A program made the position numbers and the translations under genes. DNA of 64,000 nucleotides from an uncultured Prevotellaceae bacterium. GTDB taxonomy: Bacteria > Bacteroidota > Bacteroidia > Bacteroidales > Muribaculaceae. The DNA is taken from contig CAMVBJ010000017.1 of assembly GCA_947165675.1 (NCBI GenBank), positions 1 to 64,000 on the forward strand, read 5' to 3'. This document shows positions 8,048 to 18,458 of the stretch, piece after piece (the first letter of the stretch is position 1; each line of letters begins with the position of its first letter). The notes beneath the pieces are model-generated. The model saw nothing but the letters and a program-made list of their open reading frames with translations, was not told where the DNA came from and did not search any database.

Positions 8048-8845
8048 TTACTTGCCGCCGTACTGCTTTTTAACCTCGGGAAGCCACTTCTGGATATCAG
8101 AGATGCGGGTAGCATGGCTCGGGTGCGAACTCATGAACTCGGGAGGCTCTTGAGTGGTGGTAGCCTGCATCTTCTGCCAGAAGGTGACAGCCACATCAGG
8201 GTTATAACCAGCGATGGTCATCAGCACCAGACCCATCTTGTCGGCCTCGCTCTCGTGCTTGCGCGAGAAGGGTTGCATTACGCCGTACTGGGCACCCAGG
8301 CCATAGACCTGCTGCGCAATCTGCTGGGTGGCAGCACTCTTGCCACTGGTGAGGATACCGATGGCGTTGGCACCATACTGAGCCAACACCTGCTGACTCA
8401 TGCGCTCATTGCTGTGCTTTGCCACCGCATGAGCGACCTCGTGACCAATAACCACAGCCAACTCATCGTCGCTGCCGACAAGGTTCATGATACCCTCATA
8501 AACCACAATCTTGCCACCAGGCATACACCATGCGTTGACATCATCACTCTTAACCAGATTGAACTCCCAAGCAAAATTCTGCAACTCACTCTCGAGGCCG
8601 GCATACTTGAGGTAGGCCTCAGTTGCAGCGGCAATGCGCTGACCCACTCGGGTCACTTGGGCACTCTGAGCCTTCTGGCTCGAGATAGTTGCCGACTGCA
8701 TGAAGCTGGAATACTGCTGGAGACTTGCAGCCAGCACTTCCTGGTCGCTGACGAGATTCAACTGTTTGCGGCCCGTAATGGGAACCGAACCACAGCTGGT
8801 GAGCAGCATCGCTGCAACAGCCAGCATCGCGATAATCTTTTTCAT
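8048..8845 (-). CDS. M48 family metalloprotease lipoprotein
   Basis: This 265-residue protein is a zinc endopeptidase of the M48 family, similar to LoiP/YggG. The lipobox LLTSC at the N-terminus predicts a lipid-anchored periplasmic protein. The zinc site HEVAHAVAKH lies near residue 135, and the third ligand is in ESEADKMG near residue 200. A PITGRKQLNLVS segment after the lipobox is typical of the family. These enzymes degrade misfolded envelope proteins. It abuts the DUF3256 gene without spacing. A hairpin (CCTGAAAATCAGG) lies upstream, before the end of the mrp gene. Confidence 0.92.
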   Translation of the reverse strand: MKKIIAMLAVAAMLLTSCGSVPITGRKQLNLVSDQEVLAASLQQYSSFMQSATISSQKAQSAQVTRVGQRIAAATEAYLKYAGLESELQNFAWEFNLVKSDDVNAWCMPGGKIVVYEGIMNLVGSDDELAVVIGHEVAHAVAKHSNERMSQQVLAQYGANAIGILTSGKSAATQQIAQQVYGLGAQYGVMQPFSRKHESEADKMGLVLMTIAGYNPDVAVTFWQKMQATTTQEPPEFMSSHPSHATRISDIQKWLPEVKKQYGGK

Positions 8846-8913
8846 AATCGATAGATTTTACTGTTATTTACAAATCCTGAAAATCAGGTGAATTATTGCC
8901 TATTCTCGATGAA

Positions 8914-10017
8914 TTAATGCGTCTGGACAACCTCGGTGGGAGGCAAGGTCTCGTTGCGGCGGTCGATGGCCTCGACCACACGGGTGGCGAGCTGCTTAAA
9001 TGCCACGCCACTCACGTCGCTCATGCGCACCACGGGAAGCCCGTCATCACTACCCTTGCAGATGCCAGCTACCAGGGGTATCTGACCCAGCAGTTCCACG
9101 CCCAGTGTCTCGGCCAACTGCTTGCCACCGTCACGGCCGAAGATGAAGTACTGCTCATCGGGGTGAGTGGCAGGCGTGAACCATGACATGTTCTCGACGA
9201 TACCCAGCACGGGAACGTTCACATGCTCACCCATGAACATGCTGATGCCCTTGCGAGCGTCGGCCAGAGCCACCTGCTGTGGAGTCGTCACCACGATAGC
9301 ACCCGTGATGGCAAGTGTCTGTACCAGGGTCAAATGGATGTCACTGGTACCAGGTGGCAGGTCAATGACAAAGTAGTCCAGCTCGCCCCAATCGGCCTCG
9401 TTGATGAGCTGGCGCAGGGCATTACTGGCCATGGCTCCGCGCCACAGGATAGCTTTCTCCTTATCCACAAGGAAACCCAGGGATAGCATCTTCACGCCAT
9501 ATTTCTCAAGAGGAATAATCAGGTTCTTGCCGTCCACCTCGTGCATATAGAGTTGCTCGTCCTCGGCGCCAAACATCTTGGGCATCGAGGGGCCAAAGAT
9601 GTCGGCATCAAGAAGACCCACGCGGTAGCCCTGCATGGCAAGCGCCACGGCAAGGTTGCAGGCAATGGTTGACTTGCCCACGCCGCCCTTACCCGAGCTC
9701 ACGGCGATGATGTTCTTTACTCCAGGTAGAGGTTTCTCGATTTTGCGCACGGGATTGTCTTGAGCGGTTTTCACTCCGATGTTCCCTTTGATATCCACCT
9801 CATTGCCCACATGGGCAAGAATAGCAGCCTCGGCAGCTTTTACTACACTCTTGATAAAAGGATCAGTGGGTTTCTCAAACGTTAATGAGAAGCTCACACG
9901 GTTGCCGTCGATGCGGATGTCGTCATTCACCATGCCCATTTCCACGATGTCTTTTCCCGTGCCGGGATAGCGGACCGTGCGAAGGGCATCCAGTACCAGA
10001 TTTGGATAGATGGTCAT
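8914..10017 (-). CDS. mrp: Mrp/NBP35 family iron-sulfur carrier ATPase
   Basis: This 367-residue protein has an N-terminal DUF59/MIP18-like domain (about 1-85) and a ParA-like P-loop ATPase with the deviant Walker A motif SSGKGGVGKST (about 107). It continues GLLDADIFGPSMPKM and IDLPPGTSDIHL, both typical of Mrp/ApbC. Such proteins bind and deliver iron-sulfur clusters to apoenzymes in the cytoplasm. A CxxC pair is not obvious near the C-terminus, unlike many members, so cluster binding should not be assumed. It follows trmB by 20 bases filled with heptad repeats that run to the start codon. Confidence 0.93.
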   Translation of the reverse strand: MTIYPNLVLDALRTVRYPGTGKDIVEMGMVNDDIRIDGNRVSFSLTFEKPTDPFIKSVVKAAEAAILAHVGNEVDIKGNIGVKTAQDNPVRKIEKPLPGVKNIIAVSSGKGGVGKSTIACNLAVALAMQGYRVGLLDADIFGPSMPKMFGAEDEQLYMHEVDGKNLIIPLEKYGVKMLSLGFLVDKEKAILWRGAMASNALRQLINEADWGELDYFVIDLPPGTSDIHLTLVQTLAITGAIVVTTPQQVALADARKGISMFMGEHVNVPVLGIVENMSWFTPATHPDEQYFIFGRDGGKQLAETLGVELLGQIPLVAGICKGSDDGLPVVRMSDVSGVAFKQLATRVVEAIDRRNETLPPTEVVQTH

Positions 10018-10020
10018 ATC

Positions 10021-10054
10021 TTAGTTGTTAGTGTTGGTTAGTTGTTAGCGTTAG
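10021..10054 (-). repeat. Heptamer repeats at the trmB-mrp junction
   Basis: Read on the minus strand, units of the form CTAACAA / CTAAGAT lie directly 5' of the mrp start. They overlap the last codons and stop of trmB. They are related to the repeats at 5829, 25573 and 36150. Confidence 0.6.
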
Positions 10055-10829
10055 TGGTCGGTTCTTGATCAGGCATGAGCTGGGGCATCTGGATGTAGCC
10101 ACGATTGTAGCTGCGGTAAGTGTCTGGCTCGATGTCGATGTCTGGCTCGATGAGATCCACGCCATGAGGTAGGGCAAAGCGGATGTACTTGATTGTCAAA
10201 CCGCGCTGCAGCCACTGCATCTCGTAGTGCGTCTTGATGTCCAGGATGTCGCCGGCAAGGCCACTGGCATACAGGTCATCGGTGTCGGCCTCGACGGGAA
10301 GATGGTTCTCCTCGACAAGGGCGTGGGTATAGGTGTAGAGAAAGGGACTGTCGGTCTTGAGATGAACGATACCTCCATCACGCAGGATGTGGCGGTAGTT
10401 GCTCAGGAAGCGGGTCGAAGTCAAGCGCTTGTTGACTTTCTTCATCTGCGGGTCGGGGAAGGTAATCCATATCTCGGACACTTCATCAGGGGCAAACATG
10501 CGGTCGATCAGCTCGATGCTGGTGCGCAGAAAAGCCACGTTAGGCAAGCCGAGTTCAGTGGCCAGCTTAGCTCCAGTCCACATGCGTGCTCCCTTGATAT
10601 CCACGCCGATGTAGTTCTTGCCGGAGAAGCGCTGAGCCAGCCCCACTGCATATTCCCCCTTGCCGCAACCCAATTCCAGCACGATGGGGTTGTCATTCTT
10701 GAAGTATTGCTCGTTCCACTTGCCACGCATGGGACAACCTCCCTGCTGGGTCACGACCGCAAAGGGAAACTGGAAAACGCACTCCATGCGCTCCATGTCG
10801 GCAAATTTCTTGAGTTTATTCTTTCCCAT
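10038..10829 (-). CDS. trmB: tRNA (guanine-N7-)-methyltransferase
   Basis: This 263-residue enzyme methylates N7 of G46 in the variable loop of tRNAs. The SAM-binding motif [11 protein letters not shown] (about 52) is followed by [13 protein letters not shown] and [13 protein letters not shown], the last being the TrmB-specific motif. The C-terminus has about 25 extra residues ending in TTNANN, encoded by heptad repeats. It is the first clear gene of the minus-strand run that includes mrp, M48, DUF3256, xseA and xseB. Confidence 0.95.
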   Translation of the reverse strand: MGKNKLKKFADMERMECVFQFPFAVVTQQGGCPMRGKWNEQYFKNDNPIVLELGCGKGEYAVGLAQRFSGKNYIGVDIKGARMWTGAKLATELGLPNVAFLRTSIELIDRMFAPDEVSEIWITFPDPQMKKVNKRLTSTRFLSNYRHILRDGGIVHLKTDSPFLYTYTHALVEENHLPVEADTDDLYASGLAGDILDIKTHYEMQWLQRGLTIKYIRFALPHGVDLIEPDIDIEPDTYRSYNRGYIQMPQLMPDQEPTTNANN

Positions 10830-10870
10830 TCTATTAAATAAAAAATAAATATTGTTTGTCGTTAGCTGGA

Positions 10871-12835
10871 TTATTTGATGGCGATTTTGTAACTCCTGGC
10901 ATTCAAGGTAACGACATAGAAGCCAGGCTCTAACTCATGACGGTTGACGCCCTGCTCCACAGCGATATCGCGTGTGCTTCCATTGATGGCTGTGATCAAC
11001 GCAGTGCCGGCATTGCGGGTCTCAATGCACAGGATGCGACCCTCAATCCACACGTTATCGGCATTGGCAGTCAAGTCCTCGACGCCTGTGCTATTGGTCA
11101 CACGGGAAGCATAATTAGCGACATGCCATCCCACATTGTCGTCATCGGCAAGCACGACGTGGGTGAGTTGAATCTCGGACTCGGAGGCAAGTGCAGCGTC
11201 GGCAAGCACGGTGATGGTGAGGACCCGATTGCTTGTAAACGGCTGCTTACTCATCGAGTACAGAGCCACACGCGAGGTCAATGCGTCGATGTCATCGCTT
11301 TTCACCACCTGGTCCTTGCCAGCCTTGACATCAACCAGCGACAAGCCTTGCGGCAGCGTGATGTCACACTGCAACGCACTATAATTCTCGGCATTGTCCA
11401 GCAAGATATCCAGGGTACGTTGTTCGCCAGGCTGCATCGACACTTCGTCGAGACGCAGAGCATCGTCGGTGTCAACCCTTAGAGACAACATGAGACTCGG
11501 ATTCAGAATCATGTCAACAAGGGCATTCACGTCGGCAATATTCACCTCGCCATCCCCATTGACGTCGGCACGCATCATGGTATCGGAATCGGCAGGATTA
11601 CCCAAGATGATATCCACCAGAGCATTGATGTCAGCAATGTTCACCTCTCCGTCAGCGTTCACATCACCCTTGGTCCAGGTTTTAGCAAACTTGAATTCCT
11701 TCCACTGTTCAGCGGCCTTGTAACTATTGATGGCAGCCACAGGCACCGTCAGGGGGACGTTAGGCTGGTCCACTCCAGCCCACACATTCTCACCCAGGGG
11801 GGGGACCTTAACGGCATTGCTAACCATTGATGTCATGCCTGTCATACCTGCCATGGCATAGGCGCCTATCCACGTGACAGTAGAAGGCAATTCAACGACC
11901 GACATCGTCGAAACATTATACAGCGCATAATCGCCCAGCGAGGTCACTCCAGTCAAGTCGAGATCACCATTGAGGCTTGTTCCCGCAAACGTGTAGTTAT
12001 CCAGTTGAGTCAAGTGGTTTCCAAGCTTAACGGTTGTTAGATTAGTATCGTATAGAAAGGCGCCATCGCCCAGTTGAGTCAAGCTTGAAGGCAGTTGAGC
12101 ATCTTGAACTGGTGTCTGAACCATTACCCACTTGCCCATGGTCGTCAATTTGTTGCTACTGTTCAGGTTCAATCGAGAAATGCCAGTGCCCGCAAAGGCT
12201 CGATCACCGATTTCCTGCACGCCAGTGCCCAGGCTCACGGTCTTCAGCGAAGTGCATTCAAGCATAGCCGCATTGCCTATGCTACGCAACTTGCTGGACG
12301 AGGCGACCGACAGACTTGTGAGAGCCTTGCAACGCATAAATGCGCCATCGCCCACAGTCTCTACGCTGGCAGGCAAAGCAATACTGCGCAACGCCGTACA
12401 ACCCGCAAACGCATAATCGCCTATTGCCGTCAATGTCGAGGGCAATGTAATCGACGTCAACTTGGTACAGCCAGTAAACGCACCCTCACCGATTGTCTTG
12501 AGGCCAGATGGCAGCTTCACGCTTGTCAGATCCATGCCGGCAAATGCGCCTACGGGCAATAAAGCAGCCTCGAAGTCGCGCAGCCAGTAATGCATCTTGC
12601 CTGTCTGACAAGCAAGCACTTCGACCTGGGACAAGTCGACGGTCGTCAGCTTGGTGAGTTTTTCAACGATGAAGTAAAAATCGTTGGCATCCATTGTTCC
12701 CTTGACAGTCAAGTCGGCTATACTATAATTAGTCACCTTGCTGCTGAGGTGCCCGGCGGTATTCTCTACCTCAAGCGCCTGGACCTGTATCGCAACAAGG
12801 ACTGTTAACGTGATCAGTATTATTCTCTTTATCAT
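10871..12835 (-). CDS. BspA-like leucine-rich-repeat surface protein with dockerin- and cohesin-like parts
   Basis: This protein of about 654 residues is preceded by a signal peptide. The track's TTG start at 12844 is less likely than the ATG at 12835. Residues about 60-370 are BspA-type leucine-rich repeats ([15 protein letters not shown]). Two dockerin-like EF-hand repeats follow ([19 protein letters not shown] and [19 protein letters not shown]). Next comes a beta-rich segment resembling a cohesin-like domain (about 455-585) and a C-terminal beta domain of about 60 residues. That last part resembles a type IX secretion sorting domain (ends [17 protein letters not shown]). It is probably a secreted adhesin. 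Whether the type IX system encoded nearby exports it is inference. Confidence 0.82.
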   Translation of the reverse strand: MIKRIILITLTVLVAIQVQALEVENTAGHLSSKVTNYSIADLTVKGTMDANDFYFIVEKLTKLTTVDLSQVEVLACQTGKMHYWLRDFEAALLPVGAFAGMDLTSVKLPSGLKTIGEGAFTGCTKLTSITLPSTLTAIGDYAFAGCTALRSIALPASVETVGDGAFMRCKALTSLSVASSSKLRSIGNAAMLECTSLKTVSLGTGVQEIGDRAFAGTGISRLNLNSSNKLTTMGKWVMVQTPVQDAQLPSSLTQLGDGAFLYDTNLTTVKLGNHLTQLDNYTFAGTSLNGDLDLTGVTSLGDYALYNVSTMSVVELPSTVTWIGAYAMAGMTGMTSMVSNAVKVPPLGENVWAGVDQPNVPLTVPVAAINSYKAAEQWKEFKFAKTWTKGDVNADGEVNIADINALVDIILGNPADSDTMMRADVNGDGEVNIADVNALVDMILNPSLMLSLRVDTDDALRLDEVSMQPGEQRTLDILLDNAENYSALQCDITLPQGLSLVDVKAGKDQVVKSDDIDALTSRVALYSMSKQPFTSNRVLTITVLADAALASESEIQLTHVVLADDDNVGWHVANYASRVTNSTGVEDLTANADNVWIEGRILCIETRNAGTALITAINGSTRDIAVEQGVNRHELEPGFYVVTLNARSYKIAIK

Positions 12836-12866
12836 AGCCTGCAATTAATGACATGTGTTAAACATG

Positions 12867-12874
12867 CAAATATA
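12867..12874 (-). promoter_or_regulatory. -7 box for the BspA-like gene
   Basis: TATATTTG on the minus strand lies 32 bases before the ATG at 12835. A TTG is found 16 bases farther upstream, a little closer than usual. Confidence 0.5.
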
Positions 12875-12983
12875 GTCCAATTTCATGAAACAATGGCCTA
12901 TTTTAACAAAAAATACCACCAATCGTGTTTTTTACGCACTTGGCAGCATCATTAATTTTCGGGGCTTATCAGGTTCCCTCTTT

Positions 12984-13460
12984 TCATCCTCCCTGGCGCA
13001 ACTTGAGTTCTTGCAGCATCTGCGCAGCGGTGAGGCCTGTGACAGGATGCCTCCAGCATGGAGCCAACTCCATCATGGGAACCAGGAAGAATTCCCGTTG
13101 AGACATGCGCGGATGAGGCACTTGCAACACGGGCAAGTCAATAATCTGACCATCAATGGCTACGATATCTATGTCCACAAGGCGGTCCACATAGTTGCCA
13201 TGGGCATCACGATGGGCAGCGCTACCCAATTGCCGCTCAATGTCATGAAGACGATCCAGCATGGCAAGCGGGGCGTCGTCCGAGTCAATGACAAGACCCA
13301 AATTCAAGAAGCGGTTATCACTCTCATAGCCCCACGGCTCGCTCTCGACAATGCGTGACACTGCAGCTCCACTCGAGCCAGCAACAAGAGCAACAACGGC
13401 GCGATAGAGATGATCGCGCCGGTTGCCTATGTTACTACCTACATTCAGGTAATATTTCAT
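12984..13460 (-). CDS. folK: 2-amino-4-hydroxy-6-hydroxymethyldihydropteridine pyrophosphokinase
   Basis: This 158-residue enzyme transfers pyrophosphate from ATP to hydroxymethyl-dihydropterin in folate synthesis. Diagnostic motifs are LNVGSNIGNRRDHL at the N-terminus and VLQVPHPRMSQREFFLVPM near residue 115, with the usual conserved aspartates in VDIDIVAIDG. The length is normal. It starts 12 bases after infB on the same strand and is probably co-transcribed with rimP-nusA-infB. Confidence 0.95.
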   Translation of the reverse strand: MKYYLNVGSNIGNRRDHLYRAVVALVAGSSGAAVSRIVESEPWGYESDNRFLNLGLVIDSDDAPLAMLDRLHDIERQLGSAAHRDAHGNYVDRLVDIDIVAIDGQIIDLPVLQVPHPRMSQREFFLVPMMELAPCWRHPVTGLTAAQMLQELKLRQGG

Positions 13461-13472
13461 ATCCTTAAGGAA

Positions 13473-16319
13473 TTACAAGGTCTTGTGAACCTCGATTTCC
13501 TCAAATGCCTCAATGATATCACCCTCTTGCAGGTCATTGTAAGACTTGATGCTAAGGCCACAGTCATAGCCACTGGTGACCTCCTTGGCGTCGTCCTTGA
13601 AGCGCTTGAGCGAAGCCAACTCGCCCGTGTGGATAACGATACCGTCGCGAATCAAGCGCACCTTGCTCTGGCGCTTGACTTTGCCCTCGGTAACCATAGC
13701 ACCTGCAATGGTTCCCACCTTGCTGATGTGATAAACCTGGCGAACCTCGGCAGTACCTGTTACCTCCTCCTTGATATCGGGCTGCAACATGCCTTCCATT
13801 GCGCTCTTGACCTCCTCGATGGCGTCATAGATGATGGAATACAGGCGGATGTCAACACCCTCTTGCTCGGCAGCACGCTTGGCTGAGCTCGACGGACGCA
13901 CCTGGAAACCAATAATGTAGGCATCGCTTGCAGCAGCCAGAGTAACATCACTCTCGGTAATGGCACCCACAGCCTTGTGGATCACATTGACCTGAACCTC
14001 GGGAGTGGACAACTTGATGAGTGAGTCGCTCAACGCCTCAATCGAACCATCCACATCACCCTTGACAATACAGTTGAGCTCGTGGAACTCACCCAAGGCA
14101 CGGCGACGACCGATATCCTCCAGGCTGACACGATGCTGAGTGCGGCGGCTCTGCTCACGCTGCAACTGCTCACGCTTGTTGGCAATCTGACGAGCCTCCT
14201 GATCGGAATCCATCACGTTGAACTTGTCACCAGCTGTCGGGGCACCGTCCAGACCCAGGATCAGAACAGGCGTCGAGGGGCCACTCTCGGTGATGCGCAC
14301 GTTACGCTCGTTGAACATAGCCTTAATCTTACCGAAGTGAGTACCAGCCAACACGATATCACCCACATGGAGCGTACCATTGTCGATGAGCACGGTTGCG
14401 ATATAGCCACGACCCTTATCAAGAGAAGACTCAATGACCGAACCCGTTGCCTTACGGTTGGGGTTAGCCTTGAGGTCGAGCATGTCGGCCTCAAGCAGCA
14501 CCTTCTCCATCAGCTCGTCAACACCTATACCCTTCTTTGCCGAAATATCTTGGCTCTGGTACTTACCACCCCAGTCCTCGACGAGGTAGTTCATCTGGGC
14601 CAGTTCCTCCTTAATCTTCTCGGGATTAGCGCTGGGCTTATCAATCTTGTTGATGGCAAAGATGATGGGCACGCCAGCTGCCGAAGCATGGTTCAGCGCC
14701 TCGACAGTCTGTGGCATGACGTTATCATCGGCAGCGACAATCACAATGACGATATCCGTGACCTTGGCACCACGGGCACGCATAGCGGTGAAAGCTTCGT
14801 GACCAGGGGTGTCAAGGAAAGTGATGCGACGACCATTGGGCAGCTTCACGTTGTAGGCACCGATGTGCTGGGTAATACCACCAGCCTCACCTGCGATGAC
14901 GTTTGAGTTACGGATATAGTCAAGCAATGAGGTCTTACCGTGGTCAACGTGACCCATGACAGTCACAACGGGAGGTCGCTGAACGAGATCTGCAGGATCA
15001 TCCTCCTCGTCGCTGATAGCCTCGGCCACCTCGGCACTGGTATATTCGGTCTTGAAGCCAAACTCATCGGCCACAATATTGATCGTCTCGGCATCCAAGC
15101 GCTGGTTGATGCTCACCATGACACCCAGATTCATACAAGTGGCGATAACCTTGTTGATGGGCACATTCATCATGCTGGCCAAGTCATTGGCTGTCACAAA
15201 CTCGGTGAGCTTGAGCACCTTGCTCTGAGCTGCTGCCTGAGCTGCTTCTTCACGCAATTCCTCACGGAATTCCTCGCGCTTCTCGCGACGACGGGCAGCG
15301 GCAGCTTTCTTGCTGTTCTTGGCGGTGAGGCGTGCCAGCGTCTCCTTCATCTGGCGCTGAACGTCCTCCTCGCTCACCTCAGGCCTGAGTGGCCTGCGGT
15401 TCTTATTCTTGTCTTTGCGCTTGCCGCCCTGGTCGTCCTTGCCACCACGGCCCCTACCCTGTGACGGGGAGGGCTGATTGCCGGCGCTCTCAATATCGAC
15501 TTTTTCCTTGCCGATGCGCTTGCGTTTCTTCTTTCCGGCATTTTCGGCCTGAGCCTTGGCAATTCGCTCGTTACGCTTTTCTTCCTTGCTCTTCTTGCGC
15601 GGACGTGTCTGTTGATTGATAGAGGTCAAGTCAACCTTGCCCACCACCTTGAGTTGTGGACCGCCAACAGTTTCAGATACAGGCTTGAAGACGTCATCAT
15701 CCTTGTCCTTCTGAGCTGGTGAATCAGCTTGCACGGGCTGGGCTTCAACAACTGGCTCTTCGACCTTGGGAGCGGGCTGAGGCTCGGGAGCAGGCTGAGG
15801 CTCAACCTTGGGTTCAGGCTGAGGCTCGGGAGCGGGCGCAGGGGCAGGTTGAGGCTCCTTCTTCGGCTCGAGCTCGACCTTAGGCTCGGGCTCGACCTTG
15901 GGTTCTGCTTTGGGTTCTGCAGGTTTCACTTCAACCGGCTTCTCCTCTACAGCCTTTTCCACCTTAGGTGCGGGCTCACTGGCAGGCTTTTCGGCAGGTT
16001 TGGGCTTGCCAGCGGTAGCTAAATCAATCTTACCTAAAATTTTAGGCTTCTGACCAGGCAAGACAGTCTTGATCTCATGCGACTCCTTGGCTGCGTTCTG
16101 CTTAGCTTTCTCCTTCTGGCGTTCGTTGGCCATTTTCTCCGACTTGTTTTTGAGGTCCATGTCGGGTTTAAATTCCTTGACAAGCATCTCATAGACATCA
16201 TCATCGATGCGCGCATTGATGTTGGCGCCGATTTCGATGCCCTTCTTGTGCAGGAACTCTTCAATGGTCTGCCTACCCACATTTAAATCTGCGATGACTT
16301 TACTGATCTTTATCGCCAT
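13473..16319 (-). CDS. infB: Translation initiation factor IF-2
   Basis: This 948-residue GTPase places initiator tRNA on the ribosome. The N-terminal IF2_N motif ([20 protein letters not shown]) is followed by a long low-complexity linker (about 90-215) of alternating proline, lysine and glutamate, then a basic segment. The G domain has [20 protein letters not shown] and NKIDKPS in order. Domain II, III and C2 regions run to the end. The linker is longer and more repetitive ([14 protein letters not shown]) than in many relatives, so its exact length may vary between strains. A second IF2_N region is not obvious. Confidence 0.97.
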   Translation of the reverse strand: MAIKISKVIADLNVGRQTIEEFLHKKGIEIGANINARIDDDVYEMLVKEFKPDMDLKNKSEKMANERQKEKAKQNAAKESHEIKTVLPGQKPKILGKIDLATAGKPKPAEKPASEPAPKVEKAVEEKPVEVKPAEPKAEPKVEPEPKVELEPKKEPQPAPAPAPEPQPEPKVEPQPAPEPQPAPKVEEPVVEAQPVQADSPAQKDKDDDVFKPVSETVGGPQLKVVGKVDLTSINQQTRPRKKSKEEKRNERIAKAQAENAGKKKRKRIGKEKVDIESAGNQPSPSQGRGRGGKDDQGGKRKDKNKNRRPLRPEVSEEDVQRQMKETLARLTAKNSKKAAAARRREKREEFREELREEAAQAAAQSKVLKLTEFVTANDLASMMNVPINKVIATCMNLGVMVSINQRLDAETINIVADEFGFKTEYTSAEVAEAISDEEDDPADLVQRPPVVTVMGHVDHGKTSLLDYIRNSNVIAGEAGGITQHIGAYNVKLPNGRRITFLDTPGHEAFTAMRARGAKVTDIVIVIVAADDNVMPQTVEALNHASAAGVPIIFAINKIDKPSANPEKIKEELAQMNYLVEDWGGKYQSQDISAKKGIGVDELMEKVLLEADMLDLKANPNRKATGSVIESSLDKGRGYIATVLIDNGTLHVGDIVLAGTHFGKIKAMFNERNVRITESGPSTPVLILGLDGAPTAGDKFNVMDSDQEARQIANKREQLQREQSRRTQHRVSLEDIGRRRALGEFHELNCIVKGDVDGSIEALSDSLIKLSTPEVQVNVIHKAVGAITESDVTLAAASDAYIIGFQVRPSSSAKRAAEQEGVDIRLYSIIYDAIEEVKSAMEGMLQPDIKEEVTGTAEVRQVYHISKVGTIAGAMVTEGKVKRQSKVRLIRDGIVIHTGELASLKRFKDDAKEVTSGYDCGLSIKSYNDLQEGDIIEAFEEIEVHKTL

Positions 16320-16438
16320 ATAATCTGTTTTATCGGTTCGCTTTCAGCAATATGCTTTCGGCTTGAATATTTATTTGCTAATGAGAAGTTTATATGAATT
16401 ACATAGATGTGTAGATAGATTGATGAACCGCATCAATA

Positions 16439-17695
16439 TCAGTCCTCAAACTCGGCACGGAGCACAGCCAGCAGGTTGTCAACAGTGTCCTCCTCAAGGT
16501 CAGCCCTATCGATAAGATCCTCACGCGGCGTGCGCAGCACACTCTTGGCTGTGGCAAGGCCCACATTCTTGAGTGCCTCGATTACCCACTCGTCCACCTC
16601 GTCCTTGAATTCGTCCAGGTAGATGTCTTCCTCACCCTCGGTCTCAACATCACGGTAAACGTCAATGCTGTAACCAGTGAGAATGCTGGCAAGCTTGATG
16701 TTCAAGCCGCCCTTACCGATGGCGAGTGACACCTCCTCGGGGCGCAGGAACACCTCGGCATGCTTGTGCTCATTGTCCAGGCGGATAGAGGATATCTTGG
16801 CAGGACTCAAGGCGCGCTGGATGAGCAGCTGCGGGTTACTGGTGTAGTTGATCACATCAATGTTCTCGTTACGCAACTCACGCACGATGCCATGGATGCG
16901 CGCACCCTTGACACCGACACAAGCGCCGACGGGGTCAATGCGGTCGTCATAGCTCTCAACGGCAATCTTGGCACGTTCACCGGGGATGCGGGCAACGGAA
17001 CGGATGACGATCAAGCCATCATGAATCTCGGGCACCTCCTGCTCGAACAGGCGGCGCAGGAAGTTCTGGCTCGTGCGCGACACGATGACTTTGGGATTAT
17101 TGTTGGTGTTGTCCACTCGCTCAATGACAGCCCTCACCACATCACCCTTGCGGTAAATGTCGGTAGGAATCTGCTCGTCCTTGGGCAGGAGCAGCTCGTT
17201 TTTATCATCATCAAGCAGCAGCACTTCACGCTTCCACACTTGATATACCTCGCCAGCCACCAACTGACCCTCAAGGGCCTTGAACTTGGTGTAGATGGCG
17301 TCCTTCTGCAAGTCAAGTATCTTGCTGGCCAGTGTCTGGCGCAGATTCAGGATGGCGCGACGGCCAAACTTGGCGAAGTCGATTTTGCGGGTGTGCTCCT
17401 CGCCCACCTCACAGTCGGGATCATCATCAGCCTGGGCATCACTCAACGAGATCTGCTTGTTGGGATTCTCCACCTCGCCGTCGTTAACGACCTCCAAGTT
17501 CTGATAGATTTCACAGTCACCCTTGTCGGGGTTGACAATCACGTCAAAGTTATCGTCGTTGCCAAACATCTTGGACAGCACACTGCGGAACGACTCCTCG
17601 AGCACACTGATGAGTGTGGTCTTATCGATGTCCTTGAGCTCTTTAAACTCGGCAAATTGTGCGGTCATGTTAACCGCTTCTTCTCTTTTAGCCAT
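16439..17695 (-). CDS. nusA: Transcription elongation/termination factor NusA
   Basis: This 418-residue protein binds RNA polymerase and nascent RNA and affects pausing, termination and antitermination. It has an N-terminal domain (about 1-135), an S1 domain (about 140-210) and two KH domains with GVKGARIHGIVREL and LAIGKGGLNIKLAS. It ends with a short helical region (about 375-418) and lacks the full acidic repeats of the E. coli protein, as is usual in Bacteroidetes. It lies 12 bases downstream of rimP. A 476-residue plus-strand ORF across it is an antisense shadow. Confidence 0.96.
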   Translation of the reverse strand: MAKREEAVNMTAQFAEFKELKDIDKTTLISVLEESFRSVLSKMFGNDDNFDVIVNPDKGDCEIYQNLEVVNDGEVENPNKQISLSDAQADDDPDCEVGEEHTRKIDFAKFGRRAILNLRQTLASKILDLQKDAIYTKFKALEGQLVAGEVYQVWKREVLLLDDDKNELLLPKDEQIPTDIYRKGDVVRAVIERVDNTNNNPKVIVSRTSQNFLRRLFEQEVPEIHDGLIVIRSVARIPGERAKIAVESYDDRIDPVGACVGVKGARIHGIVRELRNENIDVINYTSNPQLLIQRALSPAKISSIRLDNEHKHAEVFLRPEEVSLAIGKGGLNIKLASILTGYSIDVYRDVETEGEEDIYLDEFKDEVDEWVIEALKNVGLATAKSVLRTPREDLIDRADLEEDTVDNLLAVLRAEFED

Positions 17696-17707
17696 AATGT
17701 TGTAATG

Positions 17708-18172
17708 TCAAACTTTGATGATATTCTTGGTGTATTTAATGTCATTGTAATTGAAACGCTCCTGCTCTTCGACCAATTCAGGACGCTTCTTACCTTCGAG
17801 CTTGCGCTTGACGGTCATCGTCAAGACGAAGCCCTCGTCGTCAGCATCGGCAAGGACGCCCTTGAGTTTGCGTCCATCAGCGGTGAGCACCTCAACCTCG
17901 TAGCCAACGTTCTTGCTATACTGGCGAGGCAACAGCAAGGGAGAAGTGATGCCATAGGAGCCCACGGTCAGCTCGTAGTCCTCGACATCGCGGTCAAACG
18001 CGTCAAGGACTGCGTCGTTCACCGCCACGCAATCGTCAATAGTAATATCCTCATCACTATCGAGCTGCACATCGATGATGTTATCCTTGCTCACCTTCAG
18101 GGTGACCAGGAACATCTTAGTGCCCTCAAGAGCCTCATTGATCACTTGTTCCAGTGCCTTCTTGTCAATCAT
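17708..18172 (-). CDS. rimP: Ribosome maturation factor RimP
   Basis: This 154-residue protein is needed for 30S subunit maturation. The signature ITIDDCVAVNDAVLDAFDRD and the following EDYELTVGSYGITSPLL are typical of RimP (usually EVSSPGLDRPL; slightly divergent here). It is the first gene of the rimP-nusA-infB operon, the classical order, and a promoter lies 63 bases upstream. Confidence 0.93.
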   Translation of the reverse strand: MIDKKALEQVINEALEGTKMFLVTLKVSKDNIIDVQLDSDEDITIDDCVAVNDAVLDAFDRDVEDYELTVGSYGITSPLLLPRQYSKNVGYEVEVLTADGRKLKGVLADADDEGFVLTMTVKRKLEGKKRPELVEEQERFNYNDIKYTKNIIKV

Positions 18173-18234
18173 TGTTTCAATTTATTATAATAAAAACGAG
18201 GAAGCCCTTATGCCCCCTCTCACGAATGCTGGTG

Positions 18235-18265
18235 CAAAAGTACTCATTTTCCCGCATTCACGCAA
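18235..18265 (-). promoter_or_regulatory. Promoter of rimP-nusA-infB
   Basis: On the minus strand, TACTTTTG (18235-18242) is preceded after 20 bases by TTG (18263-18265). The rest of the 286-base gap (18173-18458) contains a short hairpin near 18380 (GCCTTCGGC between T runs) and the promoter of the divergent gene. Confidence 0.65.
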
Positions 18266-18422
18266 TATTTAATGTATCAAACCTCCACAAAACCAAAGAA
18301 ATATTCACAATATTTAACGTTAATTAACTCATTCGGCATTTTTTACAACCCGCTGGAATGGTCTTTCATGGCGTTTTTTGCCTTCGGCTGGCTTTTTAGT
18401 CACCTAATTCAGAATTATTTTG

Positions 18423-18430
18423 TACTTTTG
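18423..18430 (+). promoter_or_regulatory. -7 box upstream of the small acidic membrane protein and porW
   Basis: TACTTTTG lies 28 bases before the ATG at 18459. No good -33 element is seen at the expected distance. Confidence 0.5.
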
Positions 18431-18458
18431 GAGCCCAAAAATGACTGAATAAGGAACG

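Noticed and set aside
16760-18190. 476-residue plus-strand ORF across nusA and rimP
   Set aside because: It is antisense to two certain genes, its composition (His/Leu/Asp/Val-rich) is that of a complement of coding sequence, and it has no start signals.
18360-18400. Hairpin GCCTTCGGC with T runs in the rimP-porW gap as a terminator
   Set aside because: No gene or clear small RNA ends there. The stem is short, so I do not list it as a feature.
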